64,000 bases of DNA from Archangium_A sp035910535 (GTDB lineage: Bacteria; Myxococcota; Myxococcia; Myxococcales; Myxococcaceae). Position 1 is the stretch's first letter. Each line of letters begins with the position of its first letter. Below, piece by piece: positions 29,053 through 37,328 of this stretch. The notes under the pieces are model-generated. The model had not been told where the DNA came from and did no database searches. It worked only from the letters and a program-made list of their open reading frames with translations. The DNA is taken from NCBI GenBank assembly GCA_035910535.1, contig JAMHXF010000057.1, positions 4,345 through 68,344 of the forward strand. The letters are read 5' to 3'. A program made the translations under genes and the position numbers.

Positions 29053-30558
29053 ATGCAGAAGCCCGCTCACCCTCCTTCTTTCGGCGCGAAGAGCTACGCC
29101 TTCACGCCGTACGTCGACATCAAGAACTGGATCGCCGGTCACTGGCGTGAAGGCGCGTCAGGCAACTGGCTCGACATCGAGAACCCGCGCCACGGCAAGG
29201 CCATCGGCAAGGTGACCGTCTCGGCTGCGAAGGACGTCGACGCCGCGGTGGAGGCCGGCAAGAAGGCGTTCCCCGCGTGGAAGGCGACGCCCATGCGTGA
29301 GCGCGCGCAGGTGATGTACCGCCTGAAGCAGTTGATGGAGCGCGACCTCGACGAGCTCTCGTGGTTGGTCAGCCACGAGAACGGCAAGACGTACGCCGAA
29401 GGCAAAGGCGACGTCGAGAAGGGCATCGAGTGCGTCGAGTTCGCGGCCTCGCTGCACATGATGGGCGACGGCGGGCAGCTCGACGTGAGCCGCGGCGTGA
29501 ACTGCCGCGTGACGCACGAAGCGCTCGGCGTGGTCGCCGGCATCGTGCCGTTCAACTTCCCCGTGATGGTGCCGCTGTGGATGGTGCCCAACGCGCTGAT
29601 GGCCGGGAACGCGTTCGTGTTGAAGCCGTCTGAGGTCGTGCCCTACGGCGCCATGAAGCTGGCGCAGCTGCTCCAGGAAGCGGGCCTGCCTGACGGGTTG
29701 TTCAACGTCGTCAACGGGCAGCGCGAGTGCGTCGAGGCCATCGTCGACCACCCTGAAATCAAGGCCGTGGGCTTCGTCGGCTCCACGAAGGTCGCGCAGA
29801 TTCTGTACGCGCGCGGCGCAGCCACGGGCAAGCGCATGCTGTGCCTCGGCTCGGCGAAGAACCACGTGGTGGTGGTGCCCGACGCCGACGTCGAGCTGAC
29901 CTCGAGCAACGTCGTGGCCTCGAGCTACGGCTGCGCGGGCCAGCGCTGCATGGCGAGCTCGCTGATGGTGGCGGTGGGTGACGTTCAGAAGATCATCGAC
30001 GGCATCGCGGCGAACGTTCGCAAGATTCAGCTCGGCAAAGACATGGGCAGCATCATCTCGGGCACGTCGCGCGAGCGCATTCTCAAGTACATCGAGGCGG
30101 CTGAAAAAGCGGGCGCGAAGGTGCTGGTCGACGGCCGCAAGGGTTCAGTCGACGGCGAAGGTGGCCACTGGCTCGGGCCTACGGTGCTCGACAACGTGAC
30201 CATCGACATGCCCGCGGGCTGCGAAGAGATCTTCGGGCCGGTGCTGAGCATCGTTCACGTGAACACGCTCGAAGAGGCCATCGCGCTGCAGCACAAGAGC
30301 CTGTACGCGAATGGCGCGGCCATTTTCACGACGTCGGGCCACGTGGCGCGCGTCGCCAGCGAGCGCCTCGAGGCCGGCATGGTGGGCATCAACGTCGGTG
30401 TGCCGGTGCCGCGTGAGCCGTTCTCGTTCGGTGGCTTCAACAGCTCGAAGTTCGGCCATGGCGACATCACCGGCTGGGACGGCTTCCGCTTCTGGAGCCG
30501 CCCGCGCAAGGTCACCGAGAAGTGGGCCGCGCAGACCGACGCGAGCTGGATGAGCTGA
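29053..30558 (+). CDS. mmsA: CoA-acylating (methyl)malonate-semialdehyde dehydrogenase
   Basis: 501 residues from the ATG at 29053, with GGAG 7 nt upstream. Typical MmsA features: VPFNFPVMVPLWMVPNALMA, the NAD-binding GFVGSTKVAQILYARGAATG and the catalytic loop GCAGQRCMASS, with the active Cys at 299, followed by EEIFGPVLSIVHVNTLEEAI. The enzyme converts malonate- or methylmalonate-semialdehyde to acetyl- or propionyl-CoA, as in valine, inositol, thymine and beta-alanine breakdown. Together with the aminotransferase at 30650 it would carry an amine-bearing intermediate to the CoA ester. A strong terminator follows at 30585-30619. Confidence 0.96.
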   Translation: MQKPAHPPSFGAKSYAFTPYVDIKNWIAGHWREGASGNWLDIENPRHGKAIGKVTVSAAKDVDAAVEAGKKAFPAWKATPMRERAQVMYRLKQLMERDLDELSWLVSHENGKTYAEGKGDVEKGIECVEFAASLHMMGDGGQLDVSRGVNCRVTHEALGVVAGIVPFNFPVMVPLWMVPNALMAGNAFVLKPSEVVPYGAMKLAQLLQEAGLPDGLFNVVNGQRECVEAIVDHPEIKAVGFVGSTKVAQILYARGAATGKRMLCLGSAKNHVVVVPDADVELTSSNVVASSYGCAGQRCMASSLMVAVGDVQKIIDGIAANVRKIQLGKDMGSIISGTSRERILKYIEAAEKAGAKVLVDGRKGSVDGEGGHWLGPTVLDNVTIDMPAGCEEIFGPVLSIVHVNTLEEAIALQHKSLYANGAAIFTTSGHVARVASERLEAGMVGINVGVPVPREPFSFGGFNSSKFGHGDITGWDGFRFWSRPRKVTEKWAAQTDASWMS

Positions 30559-30570
30559 ACCTTCAGGTCT

Positions 30571-30614
30571 GCCCCTCTCCCCAACCCTCTCCCCGCTGCG
30601 GCAGGGAGAGGGAG
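30571..30614. repeat. Intergenic CCCTCTCCCC repeat, copy 1
   Basis: The string CTCTCCCCAACCCTCTCCCC is shared, with one change, with the copy at 38747-38780. Both form a CCCTCTCCC/GGGAGAGGG hairpin. Such CT-rich palindromic units are common between genes in high-GC proteobacteria. Here the copy has been put to use as a terminator. Confidence 0.6.
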
Positions 30615-30619
30615 TTTTT
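30585..30619 (+). terminator. Rho-independent terminator after mmsA
   Basis: CCCTCTCCC (30585-30593) pairs with GGGAGAGGG (30604-30612) across a GC-rich 10-nt loop and is followed by AGTTTTTATTT. It lies 26 bp after the mmsA stop and 30 bp before the aminotransferase start, so it should separate or attenuate transcription of the two. It is part of a repeat also found at 38747-38780. Confidence 0.8.
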
Positions 30620-30649
30620 ATTTGTGTACTGCAATTGGAGAAGACAAAT

Positions 30650-32014
30650 ATGAGCAACGAGTATCTGGGTTACCCGCACGAATTCGCCGCCGAGCCGATG
30701 CCCACGCAGCAGATGGTTGATCTGTGCAAAGAGCACACGCTCTACACCTGGTCTGCAGGCAATACAGTCAACCCGCTGCCCATCGCGCGCGCGGAGGGCG
30801 TCTACCTGTACACGCCCGAAGGTCAGAAGGTGCTCGACTTCAACGCGCAGCTGATGAGCGTGCTCGTCGGCCACGCCCACCCGCGCGTGATTGCGGCCAT
30901 GAAGCGCCAGCTGGACGAGCTCATCTTCGTCTACCCGCAGACCGCCACGCAGGTGCGCGCGCGCCTCGGCAAGCTGATGAGCGAGATCATCCCCGGCATG
31001 TCGGCGTTCTTCTTCACGCTGGGCGGCGCCGAGGCGAACGAGAACGCGGTGAAGATGGCGCGGCTCTACACTGGCCGGAACAAGATCCTCGCGCGCTACC
31101 GCAGCTACCACGGCGGTACCCAGCTCACGATGTCGCTCACCGGTGACCCGCGCCGCTGGGCCAGCGAGCCCGCCGCTCCCGGCATCGTCCACGTGATGGA
31201 CCCCACGCCCTACGAGTACTCGTTCGGCAACACCGACGAAGAGCGCTGCAAGAACCACCTCACGTACCTCGAAGAGACCATCAAGATGGAGGGCGGCCAC
31301 ACCATCGCCGCGATGATCGTCGAGACCGTCACCGGCACGAACGGCGTGCTGGTGCCACCGAAGGGCTGGTTCAAGGGCCTGCGCGCGCTGCTCGACAAGT
31401 ACGGCATCCTGCTCATCTGCGACGAGGTGATGGCGGGCATCGGCCGCACCGGCAAGATGATGGCGTACGAGAACTTCGAGGTGACGCCCGACCTGGTCAC
31501 CATGGCCAAGGGCCTGACGTCGTCGTACTTCCCGCTCGGCGCGGTGGGCATGAAGAAGGCCATTCACGAGCACTTCCAGAAGAACGTGTACTGGGGCGGC
31601 CTCACGTACAACTCGCACCCGGTCGGCCTGGCGACGGCTGAAGCGGTGCTGCGGGTGACGCTCGACGAGAAGCTCGTCGAGAACTCCGCGAAGCTGGGCG
31701 CGGTCATGCGCTCGGAAATGGACCGCCTGCAGAAGAAGCACGTGTCTATTCTGGAAGGTCGCAACATTGGCTTGTTTGGAATGATTGACCTGCGCAAGAA
31801 CTCGAAGAACGAGCCGCTGGCGCCGTACAACGGCTCGCACCCGGCCATGGCGAAGCTGGCCACGTTCTTCCGCGACAACGGGCTGTTCACGTTCACGCGC
31901 TGGAACAACTTCACCTGCAACCCGCCGCTGACCATCACCGAGGCGCAGCTGAAGGAAGGGTTCGCCGTCATCGATCGCGGCCTGGACATCACCGACGCGG
32001 CGTTCGAAGGCTGA
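30650..32014 (+). CDS. Class III PLP-dependent aminotransferase (omega-amino acid type)
   Basis: 454 residues from the ATG at 30650, with TTGGAG upstream. It has the class III signature LLICDEVMAGIGRTGKMMAY and the PLP lysine in TMAKGLTSSYFPLGAVGM (Lys287). The pyridoxal-contacting FFFTLGGAEANENAVKMARL and YRSYHGGTQLTMSLTGDPRR are also clear. The protein belongs with beta-alanine, taurine, GABA or pyruvate omega-aminotransferases. Next to MmsA, a role turning beta-alanine or 3-aminoisobutyrate into the matching semialdehyde fits best, but the exact amino donor is inferred. Codons in a patch around 31740-31800 are less GC-rich than average. Confidence 0.93.
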   Translation: MSNEYLGYPHEFAAEPMPTQQMVDLCKEHTLYTWSAGNTVNPLPIARAEGVYLYTPEGQKVLDFNAQLMSVLVGHAHPRVIAAMKRQLDELIFVYPQTATQVRARLGKLMSEIIPGMSAFFFTLGGAEANENAVKMARLYTGRNKILARYRSYHGGTQLTMSLTGDPRRWASEPAAPGIVHVMDPTPYEYSFGNTDEERCKNHLTYLEETIKMEGGHTIAAMIVETVTGTNGVLVPPKGWFKGLRALLDKYGILLICDEVMAGIGRTGKMMAYENFEVTPDLVTMAKGLTSSYFPLGAVGMKKAIHEHFQKNVYWGGLTYNSHPVGLATAEAVLRVTLDEKLVENSAKLGAVMRSEMDRLQKKHVSILEGRNIGLFGMIDLRKNSKNEPLAPYNGSHPAMAKLATFFRDNGLFTFTRWNNFTCNPPLTITEAQLKEGFAVIDRGLDITDAAFEG

Positions 32015-32985
32015 TGGCCGCCAAGAAACCGAAGGCGCCTCCGGCTCCCACCAACGTCGAGCTCGACGCGAGCGGGAGGCAGTTGTTCGACGCGGTGCTG
32101 CGCGAGCCGGAGAACGTCGAAGCCCGGCTCGTGTACTCCGACTGGTTGATGGAACACGCCGACCCGCGCGGTGAGTTCATTCAGCTGCAGTGCGCGTTGA
32201 ATCGGCCGCTGGTCGGCGCGGGCGCGAAGACATGGCATCGACCGCTGTTCGATGGCGACCCGGCGGCGCTCGTGAAGCGTGAGCGCGCGCTCATCAAGCT
32301 CTACGAGAAACAGTGGCTGCTCGAGCCGCGACCGTTCATTCGAACGTGGCGTTGGTCGCGCGGGTTCGTCGACCACGTGGTGGCCGACACCGCGAAGTTT
32401 CTCGACGGCGCGGCGACGATCTTCGGGAGCACGCCGCTGGTCGACGTGCAGCTCACGGCACTGAAGAAGCCGATGCTGCAGACGCTCACTGACCAACCGA
32501 CGACCGCGCGGCTGCGTGCGCTCAACTTGTTCGCGCAGAAGCTCGACGCAGACGCGCTGACGGCATTCGAGTCACCGACCTGGAACAACCTCGAGCAGAT
32601 CAAGCTCGCCGGCAACCACTTCGGCCACGAGGGCGTGAAGGCGTTGGCGCGCGCACGGGGCTTGAAAAACCTCACCACGCTGCTGCTCAATGACGCGTTG
32701 CTCACCGACGCAGACCTCGAGGAGCTGGTGAAGGCCCCGTTCTTCTCGAAGCTCGTCGACATCGAGCTCGGGTGGAACGAAGCCATCACCGGTCGCGGTG
32801 CGTTGCTTGTCGCGAAGGCCGGCACGTCGCTCAAGAAGCTGCGCCTTCGAACAGACGTGATGGGCTTGACGGTCGCGGACTGGGAGGCGGTCGCCAGCGC
32901 CGCGCCGCAGCTCGAATACGTCGAGGTCGGACCACGCGCGAAGCTCGTGAAGCAGTTCTTCGCGCCGCACGTCGTCGTCAGATAG
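32014..32985 (+). CDS. TIGR02996 domain leucine-rich-repeat protein
   Basis: 323 residues; the ATG at 32014 shares one base with the aminotransferase stop. After a Lys/Pro/Ala-rich start comes the TIGR02996 (Myxococcales repeat-companion) signature: FDAVLREPENVEARLVYSDW then LMEHADPRGEFIQLQCALNR. Such domains sit at the N-terminus of leucine-rich or WGR proteins in myxobacteria and planctomycetes. The rest has degenerate leucine-rich repeats (TWNNLEQIKLAGNHFGHEGV; LKNLTTLLLNDALLTDADLE). Probably a cytoplasmic protein-interaction scaffold. The link to the aminotransferase may only be positional. Confidence 0.85.
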   Translation: MAAKKPKAPPAPTNVELDASGRQLFDAVLREPENVEARLVYSDWLMEHADPRGEFIQLQCALNRPLVGAGAKTWHRPLFDGDPAALVKRERALIKLYEKQWLLEPRPFIRTWRWSRGFVDHVVADTAKFLDGAATIFGSTPLVDVQLTALKKPMLQTLTDQPTTARLRALNLFAQKLDADALTAFESPTWNNLEQIKLAGNHFGHEGVKALARARGLKNLTTLLLNDALLTDADLEELVKAPFFSKLVDIELGWNEAITGRGALLVAKAGTSLKKLRLRTDVMGLTVADWEAVASAAPQLEYVEVGPRAKLVKQFFAPHVVVR

Positions 32986-33057
32986 GCGGCGTATTCGGCT
33001 TCGGCAGGCGCGCGCCACGCCGCGCTCGAAGGCTGAAAACAGGGTACGAGCACCACG

Positions 33058-34047
33058 ATGTCCGACAAGCTCCGCCTCATCGCCGTGTCGGTCGTGGTGC
33101 CCGTGCTGTTGATGCTCTTCGCGTATTACGGCTTCAGCACGAACTACACGCGCTGGGTCTTCGGAGAGCAGTCGTTTCGTGGGCAATACGAGCGCGGCAT
33201 CTACCGGTACCGCGTCGTCGGGCGTGAAGGCGTGCTGGCGACGCATCGCTTCGTCACCAGCCGCTTTGCGCCGCCCAACGAGAAGCCCATCGCCTTCACT
33301 CAAGAGCGCATGCCGTGGCTCGACGGTGCGGGCGACCTCGCGTTCTACAACGCATACTTCGTGTGGAACACGCTGGGCCTGGTGCTGGCGATGCTCGTGT
33401 TGGGGCTGATGCTGCGCGACCCGAAGCTGTTCGCGCTGAGCGACCCGGAGCTCAGTTTGTGGGTGCTCGTCTCTGCGGCGCTGCTCGCGCTGACGCAATT
33501 CGTGGTGACGCCGTACGACACGTGGGCCGCGGCGTTGTTGCTTGGTGGCGCGTGGGCATCGCTGCGCGCGCTCGTCTCGCCGTCGGTGCCGATGGTCGCC
33601 GTCGCCGTCGCGTTGCTGGTGGTCGGCGCGCTGAACCGTGAAACCGCGCTGCTCAACGTGGCGCTGGTCGGCGCGTTCGCGTGGTCGTGGTTCGGCCTCA
33701 CGCGGCGCTCCATCGCGGCGTCGGTCATCGCCGGGGTGGCGTTCGCGGCGACGTACCTCTCGCTGCGCTTCGTCTACGGCGCTTCAGGCGGCGCCTTCGA
33801 TTCGTTCGCGTTTGGTGGCTCGGTGCGCGACACGTTCAGTCGCATCGGCACGCTCACCCTGCTGTGCACGCTGGGCGTGCCCTTCCTCGTGCCGGGCGCG
33901 TCGCTGAAGCTGTACGGCCGCTTTCTGCTCTTCGCGTTGCCGTACGTGGTGATGACGCTGGGCGCCGGGGTGACGTGGGAGGTGCGGTTGTGGATACCGC
34001 TCTTCTTGTGCGGGCTCCTCTGCGCGCGGGCACGACACCTGAGCTAA
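33058..34047 (+). CDS. Polytopic membrane protein, hypothetical
   Basis: 329 residues from the ATG at 33058. A first helix (LIAVSVVVPVLLMLFAYYGF) is followed by a periplasmic loop of about 75 residues and some seven or eight more helices. The motif ALNRETALLNVALVGAFAWS resembles the NRE(T/S) motif near the middle of DUF2029/EpsG-type GT-C membrane proteins, so a role in surface polysaccharide synthesis is possible. There are no catalytic motifs that I can assign with certainty. It stands alone between the leucine-rich protein and the Cys-rich lipoprotein. Confidence 0.75.
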   Translation: MSDKLRLIAVSVVVPVLLMLFAYYGFSTNYTRWVFGEQSFRGQYERGIYRYRVVGREGVLATHRFVTSRFAPPNEKPIAFTQERMPWLDGAGDLAFYNAYFVWNTLGLVLAMLVLGLMLRDPKLFALSDPELSLWVLVSAALLALTQFVVTPYDTWAAALLLGGAWASLRALVSPSVPMVAVAVALLVVGALNRETALLNVALVGAFAWSWFGLTRRSIAASVIAGVAFAATYLSLRFVYGASGGAFDSFAFGGSVRDTFSRIGTLTLLCTLGVPFLVPGASLKLYGRFLLFALPYVVMTLGAGVTWEVRLWIPLFLCGLLCARARHLS

Positions 34048-34173
34048 GACGCTCCTGACAATGGGGCCTGGGTGGGTTGGTCGGCGGGAGCGGAGGCTTC
34101 TCGCGCGCATGGTTCTTCGTGAGCCGTGGGCGCGACCCATGTGTCGTGTCTTCAAACCAAACAAGGAGCAGTC

Positions 34174-35355
34174 ATGCGTGCACTGGTCGTGGTGTCGGTA
34201 GTCGTGTGTCTTTCATTCATGGGTTGTCCTCCGCCGCCGTGCGAGGGGAGCAGTTGCAGTGACGCGGGTTCGAACCAGCCGATTCCGGTGCCGCAGTCAG
34301 GCCCCGAAGCGTGCGTGGCGCAAAAAAACGCATACATCGACTTCGAGGTGCGATGCGGCCACACCACCGCCGAATACGCAAAGTACCGGAGAGACAACGC
34401 CGTCGGCGACTGCGCGAGAGTGTCCACCAACGCCAACGTCCTCGCGGCGACCGCTGCGTGTGTTCAGAAAATCCAGAACACGTCGTGCCTGAACACGCCG
34501 ACGTGCGACGCCGTCTCCGGCTCGGCCGCGCGCGGCGCCCAGTGCTTCGACACGTCGGAGTGTCAGGCCGACCTGTACTGCGACGCACGCTCGACCTGCC
34601 CGGGTTCGTGCGAGCCGCGCATTCCGCTCGGAGAGAGCATCACGAGCTTTGAGCAGTTCTGCGTCGCTGGTGCGTACGACTACAACAACGTGTGCCGCGC
34701 ACCGGTGGCTGAAGGGGCGTCGTGCGCTGCGCTGTCTGGCACCACGTTCAAGCAGCGCTGCGCGGCGGGCCTCATCTGCACGGGCGCAGAGGTCTGCACC
34801 AAAGGCAACGAGTACGCCGGGCTGAACGAAGCCTGCGACTCGAACCGCTACTGTGGCGCGGGGCTGAGGTGCCTCGGCGCGAAGTGCGCGAAGAAGTTGA
34901 GCGCTGGCGCGGCCTGCGTCGCGCAAGAAGATTGTCAGAACGGCCTCGCGTGCGTCGGCGCACGGTGCGAGCCCTTCTTCGGAAAGGCGGGCGACACCTG
35001 CGAGAACGCGACGGGGCGGTACTGCGACCCGGGGCTTTTCTGCAACCGCACGTCATCGGCGAGTGCGGGCACGTGTGCGCCACGCCGCAGCTCCGGCGCG
35101 ACGTGCGCCGACGGCACCCAGTGCGCGGTTGGCCTGTTCTGCGCAGCGACGTCGGGGCCAGACGGCGAATGTCGCGCCCTCGTCACCGTCGGCGGCGGCT
35201 GCGCCGTGAGCGAGGTCTGCGCAGGCGAGCTCTTCTGCTCCAACAACACGTGCACCTACAAGAAGAGCAAAGGCGCGAGCTGCTCGAGCTTCGACGAGTG
35301 CCTCGGCTCGTGCTCGGGCGGCGTCTGCACACAGCCGTACTGCTACGCGCCGTGA
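34174..35355 (+). CDS. Cys-rich (Dickkopf-like) lipoprotein
   Basis: 393 residues from the ATG at 34174, with AAGGAG 6-7 nt upstream. Signal MRALVVVSVVVCLSFMGC, with lipid-bearing Cys18. The mature protein has about 40 cysteines in repeated units of the form GxxCxxxxxCxxGLxCxxxxC (GAACVAQEDCQNGLACVGAR; GATCADGTQCAVGLFCAATS). These match the Dickkopf N-terminal-type Cys-rich modules common in myxobacterial surface proteins. It should be disulfide-bonded and exposed in the periplasm or at the cell surface. Function unknown. A perfect hairpin follows the stop. Confidence 0.85.
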   Translation: MRALVVVSVVVCLSFMGCPPPPCEGSSCSDAGSNQPIPVPQSGPEACVAQKNAYIDFEVRCGHTTAEYAKYRRDNAVGDCARVSTNANVLAATAACVQKIQNTSCLNTPTCDAVSGSAARGAQCFDTSECQADLYCDARSTCPGSCEPRIPLGESITSFEQFCVAGAYDYNNVCRAPVAEGASCAALSGTTFKQRCAAGLICTGAEVCTKGNEYAGLNEACDSNRYCGAGLRCLGAKCAKKLSAGAACVAQEDCQNGLACVGARCEPFFGKAGDTCENATGRYCDPGLFCNRTSSASAGTCAPRRSSGATCADGTQCAVGLFCAATSGPDGECRALVTVGGGCAVSEVCAGELFCSNNTCTYKKSKGASCSSFDECLGSCSGGVCTQPYCYAP

Positions 35356-35367
35356 CCTGCACAACTT

Positions 35368-35400
35368 GATGTCTGGCGAACATAATGCTCGCCAGACATC
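35368..35400 (+). terminator. Perfect 12-bp hairpin after the Cys-rich lipoprotein gene
   Basis: GATGTCTGGCGA (35368-35379) and TCGCCAGACATC (35389-35400) pair perfectly around a 9-nt loop, 12 bp after the stop codon, followed by ATTTCT. Likely a terminator despite the weak T-tract. It ends 20 bp before the next gene. Confidence 0.65.
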
Positions 35401-35420
35401 ATTTCTGCGCAGGGGGTCAC

Positions 35421-36128
35421 GTGAGAGTTTTCTCGTGGTGTGTGTTGGCGTTGATGACGGCGTGCACTTCGTCGCAGCAACATCGCCTGGCGCAGCGAAA
35501 CGACGTCGTTCGCTTCGAGGCGCTCGAGGTGGTGCTCGCGAACGCCGCGATTTCGAGCTGCGTTCGGGGGCTTCAGCCGATTCCCGCGACGGTCATCGAC
35601 GTCGGCGTCTTCAAGAACGTGCCGTATCAATCGTTCAGCAATGGGAGCGTCGAGCTGAACGCTTACGGAGACCCGAGACATCTGGTCGCGGTGGAGGTGG
35701 GAACCAGAATCGAAGAGCCTGCGCTCAAGACCTGCCTCATCGAGTTCATGACGGCGCAGTCGCTCTTCGAGCGCGACAGACTTCGGGTGGCGGCATTCGA
35801 CGCGACGCCACGCAGCACCACCCAGGACGGACTGACCATCGAGACCACCGACGCGACAGCGAGCGACGCGTATGGCGCGTGGTGGATTTCGCTCGAGGTC
35901 ACCGAGCAGGTCTCGAGCGCGACCGCGACAGACAACGAAGTGCAGACCCTGTCGACGACGCCGGACGGCTGGTCGTCGCCACCGCTGCTGTCCACGCCTG
36001 ACTCCGTACGCACGTCGTCTCCGTATTCGACGTACCCCTCGTACCGACCGTCAGGCGGGCGCGTGTACGTGCACGGGTACACGAGGAAGGACGGCACGTA
36101 CGTGCATCCGCACACGCGGCGGCGTTGA
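35421..36128 (+). CDS. Lipoprotein with C-terminal GYxRKDGTYVxPHxR motif
   Basis: 235 residues from a GTG at 35421 (VRVFSWCVLALMTACTSS), with AGGGGG as ribosome site. The signal ends with lipobox LMTAC. The middle (RNDVVRFEALEVVLANAAIS; TCLIEFMTAQSLFERDRLRV) has no recognised domain. The last residues, VHGYTRKDGTYVHPHTRRR, match a short C-terminal motif (GYxRKDGTYVxPHxR) that recurs at the ends of otherwise unrelated bacterial proteins and has no established function that I can cite. Its stop abuts the convergent stop of the gene at 36129. Confidence 0.75.
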   Translation: MRVFSWCVLALMTACTSSQQHRLAQRNDVVRFEALEVVLANAAISSCVRGLQPIPATVIDVGVFKNVPYQSFSNGSVELNAYGDPRHLVAVEVGTRIEEPALKTCLIEFMTAQSLFERDRLRVAAFDATPRSTTQDGLTIETTDATASDAYGAWWISLEVTEQVSSATATDNEVQTLSTTPDGWSSPPLLSTPDSVRTSSPYSTYPSYRPSGGRVYVHGYTRKDGTYVHPHTRRR

Positions 36129-37328
36129 TCAAAAGAACTGGTACACGCCGAAGCTGAAGCCCGGCGTCGGCCGCCCCGTGAGCGTCACCGCCACGTCGGC
36201 GCGCACGCCGGTCTTCACGAAGCGCGGAATCAGCAAGCGCACGCCGCCGCCCACCGACAGCATCGGCGTCACCTGACGACCGTCGTCGGCGATGGCCCCG
36301 TCGACGAAGGCCGCGCCCATGACGGCGAACCACATCGAGTCGAAGATGATGCCGCGCAGCTCCACGTTCGCGAGCGCGAAGCGTTCGGTGCGAATCAAGC
36401 TGTCGGTGTAGCCACGAATGAGGTCGAGCCCGCCGAGGTAGAACTTCTGCTCCGTCGGCGCGTCGACAGACACGCCACCTTGCGCGCGCACCGCGAGGTT
36501 GAAGCGCTCGAGGAACGCCTTGAACCACAAGAACTCCATGAAGAGCTGCGCGTAGAGCGGCTTGCTGCCCACGACGCCCACGCCCAGCACTTCGCGCAGC
36601 TCGAAGCTCCAGCCCTTCTGCAGCAAGCGCACGGTGTCGACGCGGCCGATGCGTTGAAACGTCGTCAGCTGACCGGCGATGAGCTCGGGCGGCAGCGCCG
36701 GCATGCCTTCGAGCGGGTCGATGTACTCGTCGCGGAACACCTCGAGCTTCGCGCCCACGCGCGTGACGTCGTTGAGCTCGCCCCACACGTCGAGCATGCC
36801 GAGCATTCGGCGGCGCGTGTATTCAGGGCGCGGGCGAAACAGGAACTCGGCGTGAATGGTGCCGACGAGGCGCTTGTTGAAGAGCCGGTAGTCGCGCAGC
36901 CAACCCTGACCGCCGTTGTACAGACCAAAGCGCTCGTAGCGCACGCCCCACTCGAGGAACCGGCCGAGCCAGTTCACGTCATTCGCGCCGACGCGGAACC
37001 ACCAGCTGCCGCCGCCGACGCCGAACGAGAACAGCGGGTTCAACGAGAAGCGCTCTTCGATGTCGTAGACGGCGACGGTCTTGCCGTCGCGCCGCTCGAG
37101 CTTCGCGTCGATGCGCGAGAACAGGTCGGTGTTCCACAGCCGCGTGGTGCCCAGCGCCCAGTTCTCTTCAGAGACCTCCTGCCCGGCGGCCCACGGCAGC
37201 TCGCGCAGCACGACGAACTCTTTGGTCCAGTACAGGCCCTTGACCTCGACGACGTCGATGCGCTGCGGCCAAGACTCCTGCGCGACGGGCGCCTGCGCCA
37301 ACATCAGCAGCAACAACACCGACGTCAC
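36129..37328 (-). CDS. Outer-membrane BamA/TamA-like (POTRA plus barrel) protein
   Basis: 399 residues from a GTG at 37328 whose GTGA overlaps the peptidase stop by 4 nt. Signal VTSVLLLLMLAQAPVAQESW. One POTRA-like domain (RIDVVEVKGLYWTKEFVVLR and LGTTRLWNTDLFSRIDAKLE) is followed by a barrel with ERRDGKTVAVYDIEERFSLN, FYLGGLDLIRGY (the conserved L-R-G-Y region of Omp85 loop 6) and the ending GFSFGVYQFF, with a terminal Phe. It belongs to the Omp85/D15 group, shorter than BamA and with a single POTRA. Coupling to an M20 peptidase suggests the two act together at the outer membrane, but the substrate is unknown. Confidence 0.82.
   Translation of the reverse strand: MTSVLLLLMLAQAPVAQESWPQRIDVVEVKGLYWTKEFVVLRELPWAAGQEVSEENWALGTTRLWNTDLFSRIDAKLERRDGKTVAVYDIEERFSLNPLFSFGVGGGSWWFRVGANDVNWLGRFLEWGVRYERFGLYNGGQGWLRDYRLFNKRLVGTIHAEFLFRPRPEYTRRRMLGMLDVWGELNDVTRVGAKLEVFRDEYIDPLEGMPALPPELIAGQLTTFQRIGRVDTVRLLQKGWSFELREVLGVGVVGSKPLYAQLFMEFLWFKAFLERFNLAVRAQGGVSVDAPTEQKFYLGGLDLIRGYTDSLIRTERFALANVELRGIIFDSMWFAVMGAAFVDGAIADDGRQVTPMLSVGGGVRLLIPRFVKTGVRADVAVTLTGRPTPGFSFGVYQFF

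Noticed and set aside
34264..34275. GGTTCGAACC word resembling a tRNA T-loop
   Set aside because: It lies inside the Cys-rich lipoprotein gene and no acceptor, D or anticodon stems can be built around it.
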